DNA of 64,000 bases. It comes from Mycobacterium sp. 1100029.7. GTDB taxonomy: Bacteria > Actinomycetota > Actinomycetes > Mycobacteriales > Mycobacteriaceae. The translations under genes and the position numbers were made by a program. The stretch spans positions 1-64,000 of the forward strand of contig NZ_LZSC01000047.1 of assembly GCF_001665235.1 (NCBI RefSeq), read 5' to 3'. The notes below the pieces were generated by a model, which ran no database searches, was not told the DNA's origin, and worked only from the letters and a program-made list of their open reading frames with translations. This document shows, piece by piece, positions 42,583 through 51,742 of this stretch (positions are counted from its first letter, which is position 1; each line of letters begins with the position of its first letter).

Positions 42583-43452
42583 ATGGCGAAATGGCTGGGC
42601 GCACCACTCGGCGGCGGCGTGACGACCGCGACTCGGGCCAAAGACACCGACCGGCAAGAAACCTGCGCGCTGCTCGACAACGCGCTGAGCGACGGCGAAC
42701 TGTCCGGAGAAGAGCATCGGGATCGCGTCAGCAAGGCCACCAACGCCGTCACCTTGGGTGACCTCAAGCAGCTCGTGTCGGATTTGCAGGGCACCACACC
42801 GGCGCGGCTGCGCGCGGCCACGTCGACGCCGAAGGTCGGCGGGCGGGGCATCGCGATCGCCGCGCTGGTGGTTTCGGTGCTGTTCGGGATGGGTCTCGGC
42901 TGGGGTCTGTACGGGAACACCAGCTCCCCGCTCGACTTCACCACCGACCCCGGCGCCAAACCGGACGGTGTCGCGGCCGTCGTACTGACCCCGCCCAAGC
43001 AGCTGCAGTCCCTCGGCGGACTCACCGGACTGTTGGAGCAGGCTCGCAAAAAATTCGGCGACACCGTCGGCTACCGCCTTGTCGTCTATCCGACCTACGC
43101 CAGCTTCTATCGCCCGGATCCCGCCGACGACCGCCGAGTGTTGGACTACGACTACCGCGGCGGCTGGGACGACCCGAGCGCCGCCCCCAAGACCGACTCC
43201 CAGGCCGTCACGGCCGACCTGGGCAAGTTCGACGTCAAGGCGGCGGTCGGCGTCCTGCGCGGCGCCCCCGAAACGTTGGGCATCAAGCCAACCGAGGTCA
43301 AGTCGACGTATCTGATCGTCGAACCGGCCAAGGATCCGACGGCCCCGGGAACGCTGACCCTGTCGGTCTACGTCTCCGGCGAGTACGGCAGCGGTTCGAT
43401 CGAGTTCGCAGGTGACGGCACCCCCAAGCGGGTGAGCTACCCCTCCAGCTGA
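42583..43452 (+). CDS. DUF1707 membrane protein (Rv0048c-like)
   Basis: A 289-residue protein of unknown function. A DUF1707 domain (RAKDTDRQETCALLDNALSD) occupies about residues 20-70, one membrane helix (GIAIAALVVSVLFGMGLGWG) lies near residue 100, and the rest is an extracytoplasmic domain (YRLVVYPTYASFYRPDPADD and GWDDPSAAPKTDSQAV among others). The length equals that of M. tuberculosis Rv0048c. The start is the ATG at 42583. It is divergent from the DUF5318/ponA1 genes with 118 bp between. Confidence 0.87.
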   Translation: MAKWLGAPLGGGVTTATRAKDTDRQETCALLDNALSDGELSGEEHRDRVSKATNAVTLGDLKQLVSDLQGTTPARLRAATSTPKVGGRGIAIAALVVSVLFGMGLGWGLYGNTSSPLDFTTDPGAKPDGVAAVVLTPPKQLQSLGGLTGLLEQARKKFGDTVGYRLVVYPTYASFYRPDPADDRRVLDYDYRGGWDDPSAAPKTDSQAVTADLGKFDVKAAVGVLRGAPETLGIKPTEVKSTYLIVEPAKDPTAPGTLTLSVYVSGEYGSGSIEFAGDGTPKRVSYPSS

Positions 43453-43510
43453 GCTGGGGCGCGCTCTACCTGCTCTTCTGCTTGCGGCGGCTCGGCCGTT
43501 GAGAGTGCCC

Positions 43511-43606
43511 TCACGGCGTTGAGTGTGCAGTGGTGGCGGCCTCGCTCGGCGTGTTGTCACCTTGGACGCACACTCGATGCCGTCGACGCACACTCGGCGT
43601 TGTCAC
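43511..43606. repeat. Degenerate GCACACTC repeat, three copies
   Basis: Three related 18-mers occur within about 100 bp: GCACACTCAACGCCGTGA on the minus strand (43511-43528), GCACACTCGATGCCGTCG (43568-43585) and GCACACTCGGCGTTGTCA (43588-43605) on the plus strand. The first is inverted relative to the others. They could be remnants of a dispersed intergenic repeat or paired binding sites. Confidence 0.45.
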
Positions 43607-43673
43607 GTCTGAGCGCTCGACGCCCGCGGCGTCGGAATCTTGCCGACTAACTACATGCCAACACCCGGTAGTG

Positions 43674-43702
43674 TTGTGGCAAATATATCGAACCGATACG
43701 AT
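43674..43702 (+). promoter_or_regulatory. padR promoter with overlapping palindromic operator
   Basis: -35 TTGTGG (43674-43679) and -10 TACGAT (43697-43702) are 17 bp apart. Between them lies the perfect inverted repeat TATCG-AAC-CGATA (43686-43698), which overlaps the -10 box, a classical position for a repressor site. The padR GTG follows 51 bp downstream. Confidence 0.55.
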
Positions 43703-43753
43703 GCTGCGAGGCGTCGGCCCGTCGTAACAAGTCGTGCAAAAGGAGGTGACTCG

Positions 43754-44296
43754 GTGCTGGAACTCGCGATTCTGGGGCTCCTGATCGAGTCGCCGATGCA
43801 CGGCTACGAGTTGCGCAAGCGGCTGACCGGCTTACTCGGTGCGTTCCGCGCGTTTTCCTACGGTTCGCTCTATCCGGCGCTACGGCGCATGCAGGCGGAT
43901 GGGTTGATTGCCGAGAACGCCGCGCCGGCCGGGACTCCGGTCCGGCGTGCCCGTCGGGTCTATGAGCTGACCGAAAAGGGTCGCCAGCGTTTTGGCGAGC
44001 TGGTGGCCGACACCGGTCCGCACAACTACACCGACGACGGCTTCGGGGTACATCTCGCCTTCTTCAACCGCACACCGGCGGAGGCGCGGATGCGGATCCT
44101 CGAGGGTCGCCGCCGGCAGGTCGAGGAGCGCCGGGAAGGTCTGCGTGAAGCCGTGGCGCGGGCCAGCAACTCCCTCGACCGCTATACGCGTCAGCTTCAT
44201 CAACTCGGGCTCGAGTCCAGCGAGCGCGAAGTGAAGTGGCTCAACGAGCTGATCGCCGCGGAGCGGGCGGCGCCCGGGCTCACCGAGCAGATTTAG
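43754..44296 (+). CDS. PadR-family transcriptional regulator (Rv0047c-like)
   Basis: A 180-residue PadR regulator: winged helix VLELAILGLLIESPMHGYEL, SYGSLYPALRRMQADGLIAE, RVYELTEKGRQRF, then a C-terminal helical dimerisation domain. It is almost identical to M. tuberculosis Rv0047c in text and length. The start is the GTG at 43754 with AAAGGAGGTGAC upstream. It lies 65 bp upstream of ino1, so it may control inositol synthesis and itself through the palindrome at 43686-43698. Confidence 0.93.
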   Translation: MLELAILGLLIESPMHGYELRKRLTGLLGAFRAFSYGSLYPALRRMQADGLIAENAAPAGTPVRRARRVYELTEKGRQRFGELVADTGPHNYTDDGFGVHLAFFNRTPAEARMRILEGRRRQVEERREGLREAVARASNSLDRYTRQLHQLGLESSEREVKWLNELIAAERAAPGLTEQI

Positions 44297-44361
44297 ACCC
44301 CTCGCACGAAACCGTCACAGACCCCCCAAGACATAGGTAATTAGGTAAGGAGAACGCCCCT

Positions 44362-45468
44362 ATGAGTCAGCACAAGCCTTCACGGGCGCCCGAGGCGCAG
44401 GACGAGGTACGAGTCGCCATTGTCGGCGTCGGTAACTGCGCATCCTCGCTGGTTCAGGGCGTGCAGTACTACTACGACGCCGACGAGAACAGCACGGTGC
44501 CCGGATTGATGCACGTGAAGTTCGGCCAGTACCACGTCCGCGACGTCAAATTCGTCGCCGCGTTCGACGTGGACGCGAAGAAGGTCGGCTTCGACCTGTC
44601 CGAGGCGATCTTCGCCTCGGAGAACAACACGATCAAGATCGCCGACGTGCCGCCGACCAACGTGACGGTGCAGCGCGGCCCGACGCTCGACGGCATCGGC
44701 AAGTACTACGCCGACACCATCGAAGTGTCCGACGCCGAGGCCGTGGACGTGGTCCAGGTCCTCAAGGAGAACCAGGTCGACGTGTTGGTGTCCTACCTGC
44801 CGGTGGGCTCGGAGGAAGCCGACAAGTTCTACGCCCAGTGCGCGATCGACGCCGGTGTGGCGTTCGTCAACGCCCTGCCCGTGTTCATCGCCTCGGACCC
44901 GGTGTGGGCCAAGAAGTTCGCCGACGCCGGCGTGCCGATCGTCGGTGACGACATCAAGAGCCAGGTCGGCGCGACGATCACGCACCGCGTGATGGCCAAG
45001 CTGTTCGAGGACCGCGGCGTGCAGCTGGACCGCACCATGCAGCTCAACGTCGGCGGCAACATGGACTTCCTGAACATGCTCGAGCGCGAGCGCCTCGAGT
45101 CCAAGAAGATCTCCAAGACGCAGGCCGTGACCTCCAACCTGCAGCGCGAGTTCAAGACGAAGGACGTGCACATCGGCCCGTCCGACCACGTCGGTTGGCT
45201 CGACGACCGCAAGTGGGCGTACGTGCGGCTCGAGGGTCGGGCGTTCGGTGACGTGCCGCTGAACCTGGAATACAAGCTCGAGGTGTGGGACTCGCCGAAC
45301 TCGGCGGGCGTCATCATCGACGCGGTGCGGGCGGCCAAGATCGCCAAGGACCGCGGCATCGGCGGACCCGTGGTGCCGGCGTCGGCCTACCTGATGAAGA
45401 GCCCCCCGCAGCAGTTGCCCGACGACGTCGCGCGCGCACAGCTCGAAGAGTTCATCATCGAGGGCTGA
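44362..45468 (+). CDS. ino1: Myo-inositol-1-phosphate synthase
   Basis: A 368-residue NAD-dependent enzyme converting glucose-6-phosphate to inositol-1-phosphate, the first step toward phosphatidylinositol, PIM/LAM and mycothiol. It has the Rossmann motif [40 protein letters not shown], the catalytic-region text [15 protein letters not shown], and [19 protein letters not shown] precedes the ATG at 44362. It is downstream of padR as in M. tuberculosis (Rv0046c). Confidence 0.97.
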   Translation: MSQHKPSRAPEAQDEVRVAIVGVGNCASSLVQGVQYYYDADENSTVPGLMHVKFGQYHVRDVKFVAAFDVDAKKVGFDLSEAIFASENNTIKIADVPPTNVTVQRGPTLDGIGKYYADTIEVSDAEAVDVVQVLKENQVDVLVSYLPVGSEEADKFYAQCAIDAGVAFVNALPVFIASDPVWAKKFADAGVPIVGDDIKSQVGATITHRVMAKLFEDRGVQLDRTMQLNVGGNMDFLNMLERERLESKKISKTQAVTSNLQREFKTKDVHIGPSDHVGWLDDRKWAYVRLEGRAFGDVPLNLEYKLEVWDSPNSAGVIIDAVRAAKIAKDRGIGGPVVPASAYLMKSPPQQLPDDVARAQLEEFIIEG

Positions 45469-45501
45469 TCGCCTTCGCGTACTTTTCGTCTGGACAACGC
45501 G

Positions 45502-45531
45502 TCGACACGACGCTGTGCGAGTGCTTAGCAT
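45502..45531 (+). promoter_or_regulatory. Promoter for a probably leaderless transcript
   Basis: -35 TCGACA (45502-45507) and -10 TAGCAT (45526-45531) are 18 bp apart. The -10 ends only 9 bp before the ATG at 45541 and there is no ribosome-binding site, a layout that gives leaderless mRNAs in mycobacteria. Confidence 0.5.
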
Positions 45532-45540
45532 CATCTTTCG

Positions 45541-46668
45541 ATGAACGTTCAGCCCGCCGCGTTCCTGCGCACCACCCTGCCGCTCGACCTGTCGCGTCTC
45601 GCCGAACTCGACGGTGGGCGCTACCACTCGATCTGGCTGCCCGATCACATGGTCAGCTTCTGGCCGGACTCGATCTGGACTCCGGAATTCACCGACCTCG
45701 CGACCGCGTCGCCGTCGCCGCACCGTCATCTCGACGGCTTGGCGGTGGCGGCCGCGGCCGCGGTTCTGACCGAACGGGTCCCGTTGGTGAGCGCCGTCGT
45801 CGACACCGTGCGACGGCATCCCTCCCTGCTCGCGCAGACCGCGCTGACTATCGACCACCTCGCCAAGGGGCGGTTCATCCTGGGCCTGGGCAGCGGCGAA
45901 AGCGAGAACACGCTGCCTTACGGCTTCGACTTCTCCCGACCGGTCAGCCGATTCGAGGAAGCGCTGACGGTGATCCGCCTGCTCTGGGAGAGCGACGGCC
46001 CCGTCGATTTCGACGGGCAGTTCTACACACTGCACCACGCGCGTCTAGATGCCGAACCCTACGGCGGCACACCGCCCCAGATCTGGATCGGCGCCAGCGG
46101 ACCGCGGATGCTCGAGATCACCGGCCGCCACGCCGACGGCTGGTGGCCCGCCGGCGCTTGGACTCCGCAGCACTACGCCGACATGCTCGCGACCGTGCGG
46201 GCCTCGGCGGAGCGGGCTGGTCGTGACCCGATGGCGATCACGCCGGGGTTCATGCAGATATGCCTGATCGGCGCCGACGACGACGCGCTGGCCGACATCC
46301 TGCAAGCGCCGCTGGTCAAGGCATTCCTACTGCAAGTATCGGCGGAAACGTTGCGCGGCTTCGGTTTTGAGCATCCGATGGGCGAAAATTGGCGCGGTTT
46401 TCAAGACATCGACCCCGCGGTGCTCACCCGCGAGCGAATCCAGGCATTCCTGGACAACGCCCGGCCCGAGATGCTGCTCGCCGTGGTGCCGCACGGAACG
46501 CCGCAAGAAGTCGCCAAAATCATCAAGACGTACGTGGATGCCGGACTGCGGGTTCCCAAGATCCTCGACTACGGCGCGATGGCCGGGCTCGCATACGCGC
46601 AATCGTCAGCGGCCAATGTCCGTGCCGCAGAAGATGAGCTGATGCGGCTGTGCGGAGACATCTCATGA
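45541..46668 (+). CDS. LLM-class F420-dependent oxidoreductase
   Basis: A 375-residue luciferase-like TIM-barrel enzyme, probably using coenzyme F420. Family text: YHSIWLPDHMVSFWPD, LAQTALTIDHLAKGRFILGL with GSGESEN, and TPPQIWIGASGPRMLEITGR with HADGWWP. It resembles the group that contains phthiodiolone ketoreductase and F420-dependent hydride transferases. It leads a four-gene operon absent from M. tuberculosis at this place; the stop overlaps the sulfotransferase start (ATGA). A leaderless promoter lies immediately upstream. The substrate is unknown. Confidence 0.88.
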   Translation: MNVQPAAFLRTTLPLDLSRLAELDGGRYHSIWLPDHMVSFWPDSIWTPEFTDLATASPSPHRHLDGLAVAAAAAVLTERVPLVSAVVDTVRRHPSLLAQTALTIDHLAKGRFILGLGSGESENTLPYGFDFSRPVSRFEEALTVIRLLWESDGPVDFDGQFYTLHHARLDAEPYGGTPPQIWIGASGPRMLEITGRHADGWWPAGAWTPQHYADMLATVRASAERAGRDPMAITPGFMQICLIGADDDALADILQAPLVKAFLLQVSAETLRGFGFEHPMGENWRGFQDIDPAVLTRERIQAFLDNARPEMLLAVVPHGTPQEVAKIIKTYVDAGLRVPKILDYGAMAGLAYAQSSAANVRAAEDELMRLCGDIS

Positions 46669-47834
46669 GCGTCGGCCTGGACGCCGCCGCGTTGCTGCGC
46701 GACGCCGAAGCCGAGACCGGCTTGCGAGACTACGGCGACCCCACGCTGCCGGAGCGCTTCGCCGTCGCCGCCGATCATCTCAACGCCCTGAACATGGACG
46801 CCGACGGGGTGCGCGAGGCCGCGCAGGTGTGCCGATGGTTGCTGACCTCGCGACTGGAGCTCATCGAGGACCGTAACCGCTACCCGATCGGCGACGAGAT
46901 TGTCGACGCGCCGATGTTCGTCACCGGCGAACCGCGTTCCGGCACAACGCTGATGCACGCGCTGATGTCGGTCGATCCGCAGGCCCGAGCGCTGCGCTTC
47001 TGGGAAGTGATGTACCCGTCGCCGCCGCCGGGACTGGCCACAGCGGACGACCCGCGGCGCGAGCAGGCCGACGCGGATTGGCGTGAGATCAACGGCAAGA
47101 TGCCCAAGTGGCTGCACAGCCATCCCTACAATGACATGCTGGGCAACGGCCTGCCCGAAGACGAACGCACCTGGGCGTTCGATTTTCGCGTCATGACCCC
47201 GACAGCGTGGTGGCGGGTCCCGATGCAGTCGCTGGTCGGCGGCCTGGCGACCGATCCGGCCGCCCAGTACCGGCTGCACAAGGCGATGCTGCAACAGCTG
47301 CAATATGCGCGTCCACGAAAGTATTGGGTGCTGAAGGGTTTTCACGGCTTCCGGCTCCAGGAGATGTTCGACGCCTACCCCGATGCGACCCTGGTGTGGT
47401 TGCACCGCGACCCGGTACAGGTCGCGGCCTCGCGCACGATGATGATGGCCGACATCGCCGAAGGCATGGTCGGAGCCGTCGACCTGCACGCCCTGGCGAA
47501 GATGCATCTCGAGCTGACGCGCGCCGGTGTCGCCAACACGATGAGCAACCCGATGGTGGACGATCCGCGAATCTTGCACGTCCGCTACAGCGATTTCATC
47601 ACCGATCAGGTGGGGACGGTCCAGCGTTACTACGCGTTCGCCGGCCGCCAGGTCACGCCGGACGCCGAGTCGGCGATGCGTGATTACCTGGCCAACAACC
47701 GCGGCGACCGCTACGGCAAGTTCCGCTACTCGACTCAACTGTTGGTCGACATCGGTGAAGACCTCGACGCACTGCATGCCGAGTTCCGGCCCTTCCGTGA
47801 ACGATTCGGTGTCGAGATCGAGAATCGGGGCTGA
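46665..47834 (+). CDS. Sulfotransferase family protein (Stf-like)
   Basis: A 389-residue PAPS-dependent sulfotransferase-like protein. The 5'-phosphosulfate loop reads FVTGEPRSGTTLMHALMS and the 3'-phosphate region KYWVLKGFHGFRLQEMFDAY with TLVWLHRDPVQVAAS. It belongs to the mycobacterial Stf group with a helical N-terminal extension. The ATG at 46665 overlaps the oxidoreductase stop by 4 bp. Four bp later the TIM-barrel gene begins. I infer that the operon reduces and sulfates, or activates, a small hydroxylated molecule. Confidence 0.85.
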   Translation: MSVGLDAAALLRDAEAETGLRDYGDPTLPERFAVAADHLNALNMDADGVREAAQVCRWLLTSRLELIEDRNRYPIGDEIVDAPMFVTGEPRSGTTLMHALMSVDPQARALRFWEVMYPSPPPGLATADDPRREQADADWREINGKMPKWLHSHPYNDMLGNGLPEDERTWAFDFRVMTPTAWWRVPMQSLVGGLATDPAAQYRLHKAMLQQLQYARPRKYWVLKGFHGFRLQEMFDAYPDATLVWLHRDPVQVAASRTMMMADIAEGMVGAVDLHALAKMHLELTRAGVANTMSNPMVDDPRILHVRYSDFITDQVGTVQRYYAFAGRQVTPDAESAMRDYLANNRGDRYGKFRYSTQLLVDIGEDLDALHAEFRPFRERFGVEIENRG

Positions 47835-47838
47835 CCTG

Positions 47839-48639
47839 ATGCCGGCCCACAAGCTGCTGTCGGTGCACAACGTAACGTTCTACGGCGCGCCGCTGGACGA
47901 GTTGGAGCGGCACTGGGCAGATCTGGGCGTGTCCCGGTTGAGCATCCTGGACGATCAGGTGCTCGACAAGGGATTCCCGAAGTTAGTGCAGCACAACGGC
48001 TATACCGTGGAGGCGGTATGCCATGTCTTCGCCGGCGCAAGGCTGACTTCAGACCCGCAGGCGGCGCGGGACGCGCTGCTGCCGGTGATCGACGCCGCAG
48101 CCGGGGTGGGCGCCCGCATGATATACATGCTGACTGGCGGCCGGGACACCCTCACCTGGGCGCAGGCGGCGGACCGATTCGCCACCATGATCGCCCCGTG
48201 CGTCGAGCATGCGAAGCGGGCCGGTGTGGCGCTGGCGATCGAGAACGCCTCCAGTCTGTACGCCGACATCCACTTGGCCCACACGCTGCGTGACGCGGTG
48301 ACGCTCGCCGAGATGAGTGGGATGGGTGTCTGCATCGACTTGTTCCACTGTTGGGCGGAGGGCGATTTCGACGCGATGGTGCGACGCGCACTGCCGCGAA
48401 CGGAGCTGATCCAGCTCAGCGATTATGTGTTGGGCGACCGCGCATTGCCGGGCCGCGCGGTGCCCGGCGACGGTACGATCCCGATCGAGGCTTTCGTCGC
48501 GCAAGCGCTCGCCGGTGGCTACTCGCACGGGTTCGACCTGGAATTGATCGGCCCGCGCATCGACGACGAGGGCCGCCTGGAGTCCGCTCGCCGCGCCTGC
48601 GCGGTCGTCGGGGCGATGCTGGACAGATTGGTTGTGTGA
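47839..48639 (+). CDS. Sugar-phosphate isomerase/epimerase-type TIM-barrel protein
   Basis: A 266-residue AP-endonuclease-2-like barrel (PF01261 type). Metal-site text is VALAIENASSLYADIHLAHT, VCIDLFHCWAEGDFDA, IQLSDYVLGDRALPG and FDLELIGPRID. Such proteins include sugar isomerases, dehydratases and IolE/IolI-like enzymes. The start is the ATG at 47839, 4 bp after the sulfotransferase stop; the next gene starts 2 bp after its stop. The substrate is unknown. Confidence 0.83.
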   Translation: MPAHKLLSVHNVTFYGAPLDELERHWADLGVSRLSILDDQVLDKGFPKLVQHNGYTVEAVCHVFAGARLTSDPQAARDALLPVIDAAAGVGARMIYMLTGGRDTLTWAQAADRFATMIAPCVEHAKRAGVALAIENASSLYADIHLAHTLRDAVTLAEMSGMGVCIDLFHCWAEGDFDAMVRRALPRTELIQLSDYVLGDRALPGRAVPGDGTIPIEAFVAQALAGGYSHGFDLELIGPRIDDEGRLESARRACAVVGAMLDRLVV

Positions 48640-48641
48640 CA

Positions 48642-49850
48642 ATGGCTTTCGGTGACGGCGCCGACGACGCGGAGTTGCGCGCGGCGTGGGCGGAATTCTG
48701 CGGCCGCCTGCAGCAGGCCGGCGAGCAGGTCTTCAAGGATGCCAACGCGACCTCCGGGGCACAGCGGGTCGACGCGTTCCGCTTCCTGACCCAGAATCTG
48801 GGGCAGGTGTTCGACCTGTCGCTGGAAACCCGGGACACTGATTATCCGGCGCTGCATGCGTTCTGCGGCCCCACCCGCAAGCTCGGCGGTGACTGCGCCG
48901 ACTTCACCTATCAACAAGCCTGGATCGACGGCCATTCGAGCTATCGGTTATCCGGGAACCGCGGCACCGCACGGTTTTTCAACGTCACCGTGCAGGGCGC
49001 GCGAATTCCCGGGCCGGGCGTGCTGCACGAACCCTTCGGCGACACCCCCGAGGCGAACCTGTTCGGCCACCAGCTCAGCGTCGACGACCAGGGCGACTTC
49101 GAGATCTACGTCGGCGGCCCCGAGCGCGGCCCCAACTGGTTGCCCACCACCGCGCAGTCGCGAAAGCTGTTCATCCGCCAGGGATTCGATCGCTGGGACG
49201 AGCTGCCCGCCCAGCTGCGGATCGAACGAGTCGACATGGCCACACCGAAACCGCTGCCTACCCCCGAGGTCATGATCGAAGCAATCGGCTGGGCCGGCGA
49301 CTTCGTCACCGGGCTGATGTCGGACTGGCCGGAGTTTCCCTTCACCTACGGGGGGGTGGACGCCGGTCACCCCAACACCTTCCCGCACGTCGGGGCCACC
49401 GACGCGGACAACAAGCGAGGCCGTGCCGCGGCCAACATGTACTGGGAGCTGGCCCCAGACGAGGCGCTGATCGTCGAATTCGACGCCCACGACGGGCTGT
49501 GGATGTTCACCAACATGGGTGTCTTCTTCAACAGCATGGACTACCTCTACCGGCCGGTGAGTTACACACCGAGTCGCACGAAAGCCGACCGCGACGGCCG
49601 CATCCGTCTGGTCATGGCGCACCGTGATCCGAATGTCCACAACTGGCTGGACACGCAGGGCTTCTCCCGCGGCAACCTGACCTACCGCCACATGCTCGAC
49701 GGCGAGCCCGCCGTGCTGGACACCCGAGTGGTCAACCACGACGGCATCACCGACGCACTGCCGGCCGACACCGTCACGGTGACCGCCGCGGAACGCACCG
49801 CCGCAATGTGGGAGCGATTCCACGGCATTCGCCGCCGCTATGTCCTTTAG
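48642..49850 (+). CDS. DUF1214-domain protein
   Basis: A 402-residue protein of unknown function with a C-terminal DUF1214 domain (AANMYWELAPDEALIVEFDA, LYRPVSYTPSRTKADRDGRI, IRLVMAHRDPNVHNWLDTQG). The N-terminal half (residues 1-220) has no motif I recognise. The ATG at 48642 is used; a GTG at 48636 overlapping the preceding stop is an alternative. It ends the four-gene operon, and the Rv0045c-like hydrolase starts inside its last codons. Confidence 0.8.
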   Translation: MAFGDGADDAELRAAWAEFCGRLQQAGEQVFKDANATSGAQRVDAFRFLTQNLGQVFDLSLETRDTDYPALHAFCGPTRKLGGDCADFTYQQAWIDGHSSYRLSGNRGTARFFNVTVQGARIPGPGVLHEPFGDTPEANLFGHQLSVDDQGDFEIYVGGPERGPNWLPTTAQSRKLFIRQGFDRWDELPAQLRIERVDMATPKPLPTPEVMIEAIGWAGDFVTGLMSDWPEFPFTYGGVDAGHPNTFPHVGATDADNKRGRAAANMYWELAPDEALIVEFDAHDGLWMFTNMGVFFNSMDYLYRPVSYTPSRTKADRDGRIRLVMAHRDPNVHNWLDTQGFSRGNLTYRHMLDGEPAVLDTRVVNHDGITDALPADTVTVTAAERTAAMWERFHGIRRRYVL

Positions 49851-50787
49851 TGGTCCTCTAGTGTCAAAGATCGTGACCGAGATTTCCGAAGACGAACTGG
49901 CCGGGTGGTCCGAATTCTCGCTGCTGGCTGAGAATGCCGAGCAGGCCGGCGTCACCGGTCCGCTGCCCGACGTCGAACGAGTCGAGACCGACACACCGAA
50001 CGGACGAGTGAGCGCGCTGCGGTGGGGCTCCGGTCCCCCGCGAATCGTCTTCTTGCATGGCGGCGGCCAGAACGCCCACACCTGGGACACCGTCGTCGTC
50101 GGTCTGGGGCAGCCCGCGCTAGCCGTCGACCTTCCCGGCCACGGCCACTCCGGCTGGCGTGAGGACGGCGACTACTCGCCGCAGCACAACGCCGACGCGG
50201 TGGCCCCGGTGCTGCGCGAGCTGGCGCCCGACGCCGACCTCGTCGTCGGCATGTCACTGGGTGGGCTGACCGGAATCCGGGTGGGCGCGATCGCGCCCGA
50301 GCTGGTGCGCGAACTCGTTCTCGTCGACGTCACCCCGTCGGCGTTGCACCGGTACGCCGAGCTGACCACCGAACAACAGGGCACCGTCGCGCTGGTCCAG
50401 GGTGAGCGCGAGTTCCCGACCTTCCAGGCCATGCTCGACCTGACGGTCGCCGCGGCACCACACCGCGAAGTCAAGGCGCTGCGCCGGGGGGTGTTCCACA
50501 ACTCGCGCCGGCTCGACAACGGCAGCTGGTCCTGGCGTTACGACACCATCCGCAAGGTGCCCGACTTCGGCGATCTGTGGACCGACGTCGACGCGCTCAC
50601 CGCGCCCGTCACCCTGGTGCGCGGCGGCTCGTCACCGTTCGTCACCGACGAAGACGCCGACGAACTCGGCAGGCGCGCAACGCATTTCCGTCGGCAGCAC
50701 GTCGTCGACAACTCCGGGCATTCCGTCCAAAGCGATCAACCACGGGCGCTCATCGACTTGTTGCGCGGGGTCCTCGACGCACGCTGA
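49840..50787 (+). CDS. Alpha/beta-hydrolase (Rv0045c-like esterase)
   Basis: A 315-residue alpha/beta-hydrolase closely matching M. tuberculosis Rv0045c, a serine esterase. The nucleophile elbow is VVGMSLGGLTG with Ser139, the oxyanion region FLHGGGQNAHTWD, the cap follows DLPGHGHSGWREDGDYSP, and the His is in VDNSGHSVQSDQP. The ATG at 49840 overlaps the DUF1214 gene by 11 bp; the GTG at 49861 is an equally plausible start because the M. tuberculosis protein aligns from near there. The physiological ester is unknown. Confidence 0.9.
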   Translation: MSFSGPLVSKIVTEISEDELAGWSEFSLLAENAEQAGVTGPLPDVERVETDTPNGRVSALRWGSGPPRIVFLHGGGQNAHTWDTVVVGLGQPALAVDLPGHGHSGWREDGDYSPQHNADAVAPVLRELAPDADLVVGMSLGGLTGIRVGAIAPELVRELVLVDVTPSALHRYAELTTEQQGTVALVQGEREFPTFQAMLDLTVAAAPHREVKALRRGVFHNSRRLDNGSWSWRYDTIRKVPDFGDLWTDVDALTAPVTLVRGGSSPFVTDEDADELGRRATHFRRQHVVDNSGHSVQSDQPRALIDLLRGVLDAR

Positions 50788-50813
50788 AAGGCTGCGACTC
50801 CTACGGTGGAGGC

Positions 50814-51629
50814 ATGACCTCCGCTGACCGTCCCGTTCGCATCGGCGTGCAACTGCAGCCCCAGCACGCCCCCAACTATCGACCCATCCGCGACGCCGTG
50901 CGCCGCTGCGAGGACATGGGGGTCGACGTCGCGTTCACGTGGGACCACTTCTTCCCCCTCTATGGCGATCCCGACGGCGCGCATTTCGAATGCTGGACGG
51001 TTTTGGCGGCCTGGGCGGAGCAGACCTCGCGCATCGAGTTCGGTGCGCTGGTGACGTGCAACTCGTATCGCAATCCGGAGTTGCTGGCCGACATGGCGCG
51101 CACCGTCGACCATATTTCCGAGGGCCGGCTGATTCTGGGGATCGGGTCGGGCTGGAAGGAGAAGGACTACGACGAGTACGGCTACGAATTCGGCACCAAG
51201 GGCAGCCGCCTCGACGACCTGGCCGCCGCGTTTCCCCGCATCACGTCGCGGCTGGCCAAACTCAATCCCGCCCCGACACGCGACATCCCGATCCTGATCG
51301 GCGGCAAGGGGCCGCGTAAGACGCTGCGGCTGGTCGCCGAGTACGGCGACATCTGGCACGGATTCACCACCGTCGACACCTACCCCGCCGCTGCGGCGGT
51401 GCTCGAAGAGCACTGCGCGGCCGTCGGCCGGGACCCGGCCGCGATCGAGAGATCGGCCGGCGTGGAGGACAACAGCGGCGTGCGCCGCGGCGAAGGCGTC
51501 GACGGCATCATCGCCAATGCCGAGGGTCTGACCGCGTTGGGAGTGACGCTGCTGACCGTCGGTGTCAACGGTCCGGACTACGACCTCAGCTCGGCCGAGG
51601 CGTTGTGTCGCTGGCGCGACGCGCGCTGA
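50814..51629 (+). CDS. LLM-class F420-dependent oxidoreductase (Rv0044c-like)
   Basis: A 271-residue luciferase-like oxidoreductase nearly identical in text to Rv0044c: RIGVQLQPQHAPNYRPIRDA, DVAFTWDHFFPLYGDPDGAH, LLADMARTVDHISEGRLILG and IGSGWKEKDYDEYGYEFG. It probably binds F420. GGAGGC precedes the ATG at 50814, 26 bp after the hydrolase gene, so the two are likely co-transcribed. The substrate is unknown. Confidence 0.93.
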   Translation: MTSADRPVRIGVQLQPQHAPNYRPIRDAVRRCEDMGVDVAFTWDHFFPLYGDPDGAHFECWTVLAAWAEQTSRIEFGALVTCNSYRNPELLADMARTVDHISEGRLILGIGSGWKEKDYDEYGYEFGTKGSRLDDLAAAFPRITSRLAKLNPAPTRDIPILIGGKGPRKTLRLVAEYGDIWHGFTTVDTYPAAAAVLEEHCAAVGRDPAAIERSAGVEDNSGVRRGEGVDGIIANAEGLTALGVTLLTVGVNGPDYDLSSAEALCRWRDAR

Positions 51630-51742
51630 GGCGAGTTTGCTCGCAATTCATCTGCGAAACACCTTAACGAAGGCGCGAAGTCGTGAGAAACTTTCCTGCG
51701 CTGCTCGCTGGAGCGAGGCCAGAAGAGACTTGAAAGAGACTC

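Larger units (their letters stand above)
43453..43753. other. 301-bp gap before the padR gene
   Basis: No coding sequence seen. The left half holds a degenerate repeat based on GCACACTC; the right half holds a CAACAC/GTGTTG hairpin (43659-43676) and the padR promoter with an overlapping operator-like palindrome. Confidence 0.7.

Noticed and set aside
44380..50090. Minus-strand frames of 552, 433 and 380 codons
   Set aside because: Antisense to ino1, the sulfotransferase operon and the DUF1214 gene; low-complexity Arg/His/Val translation.
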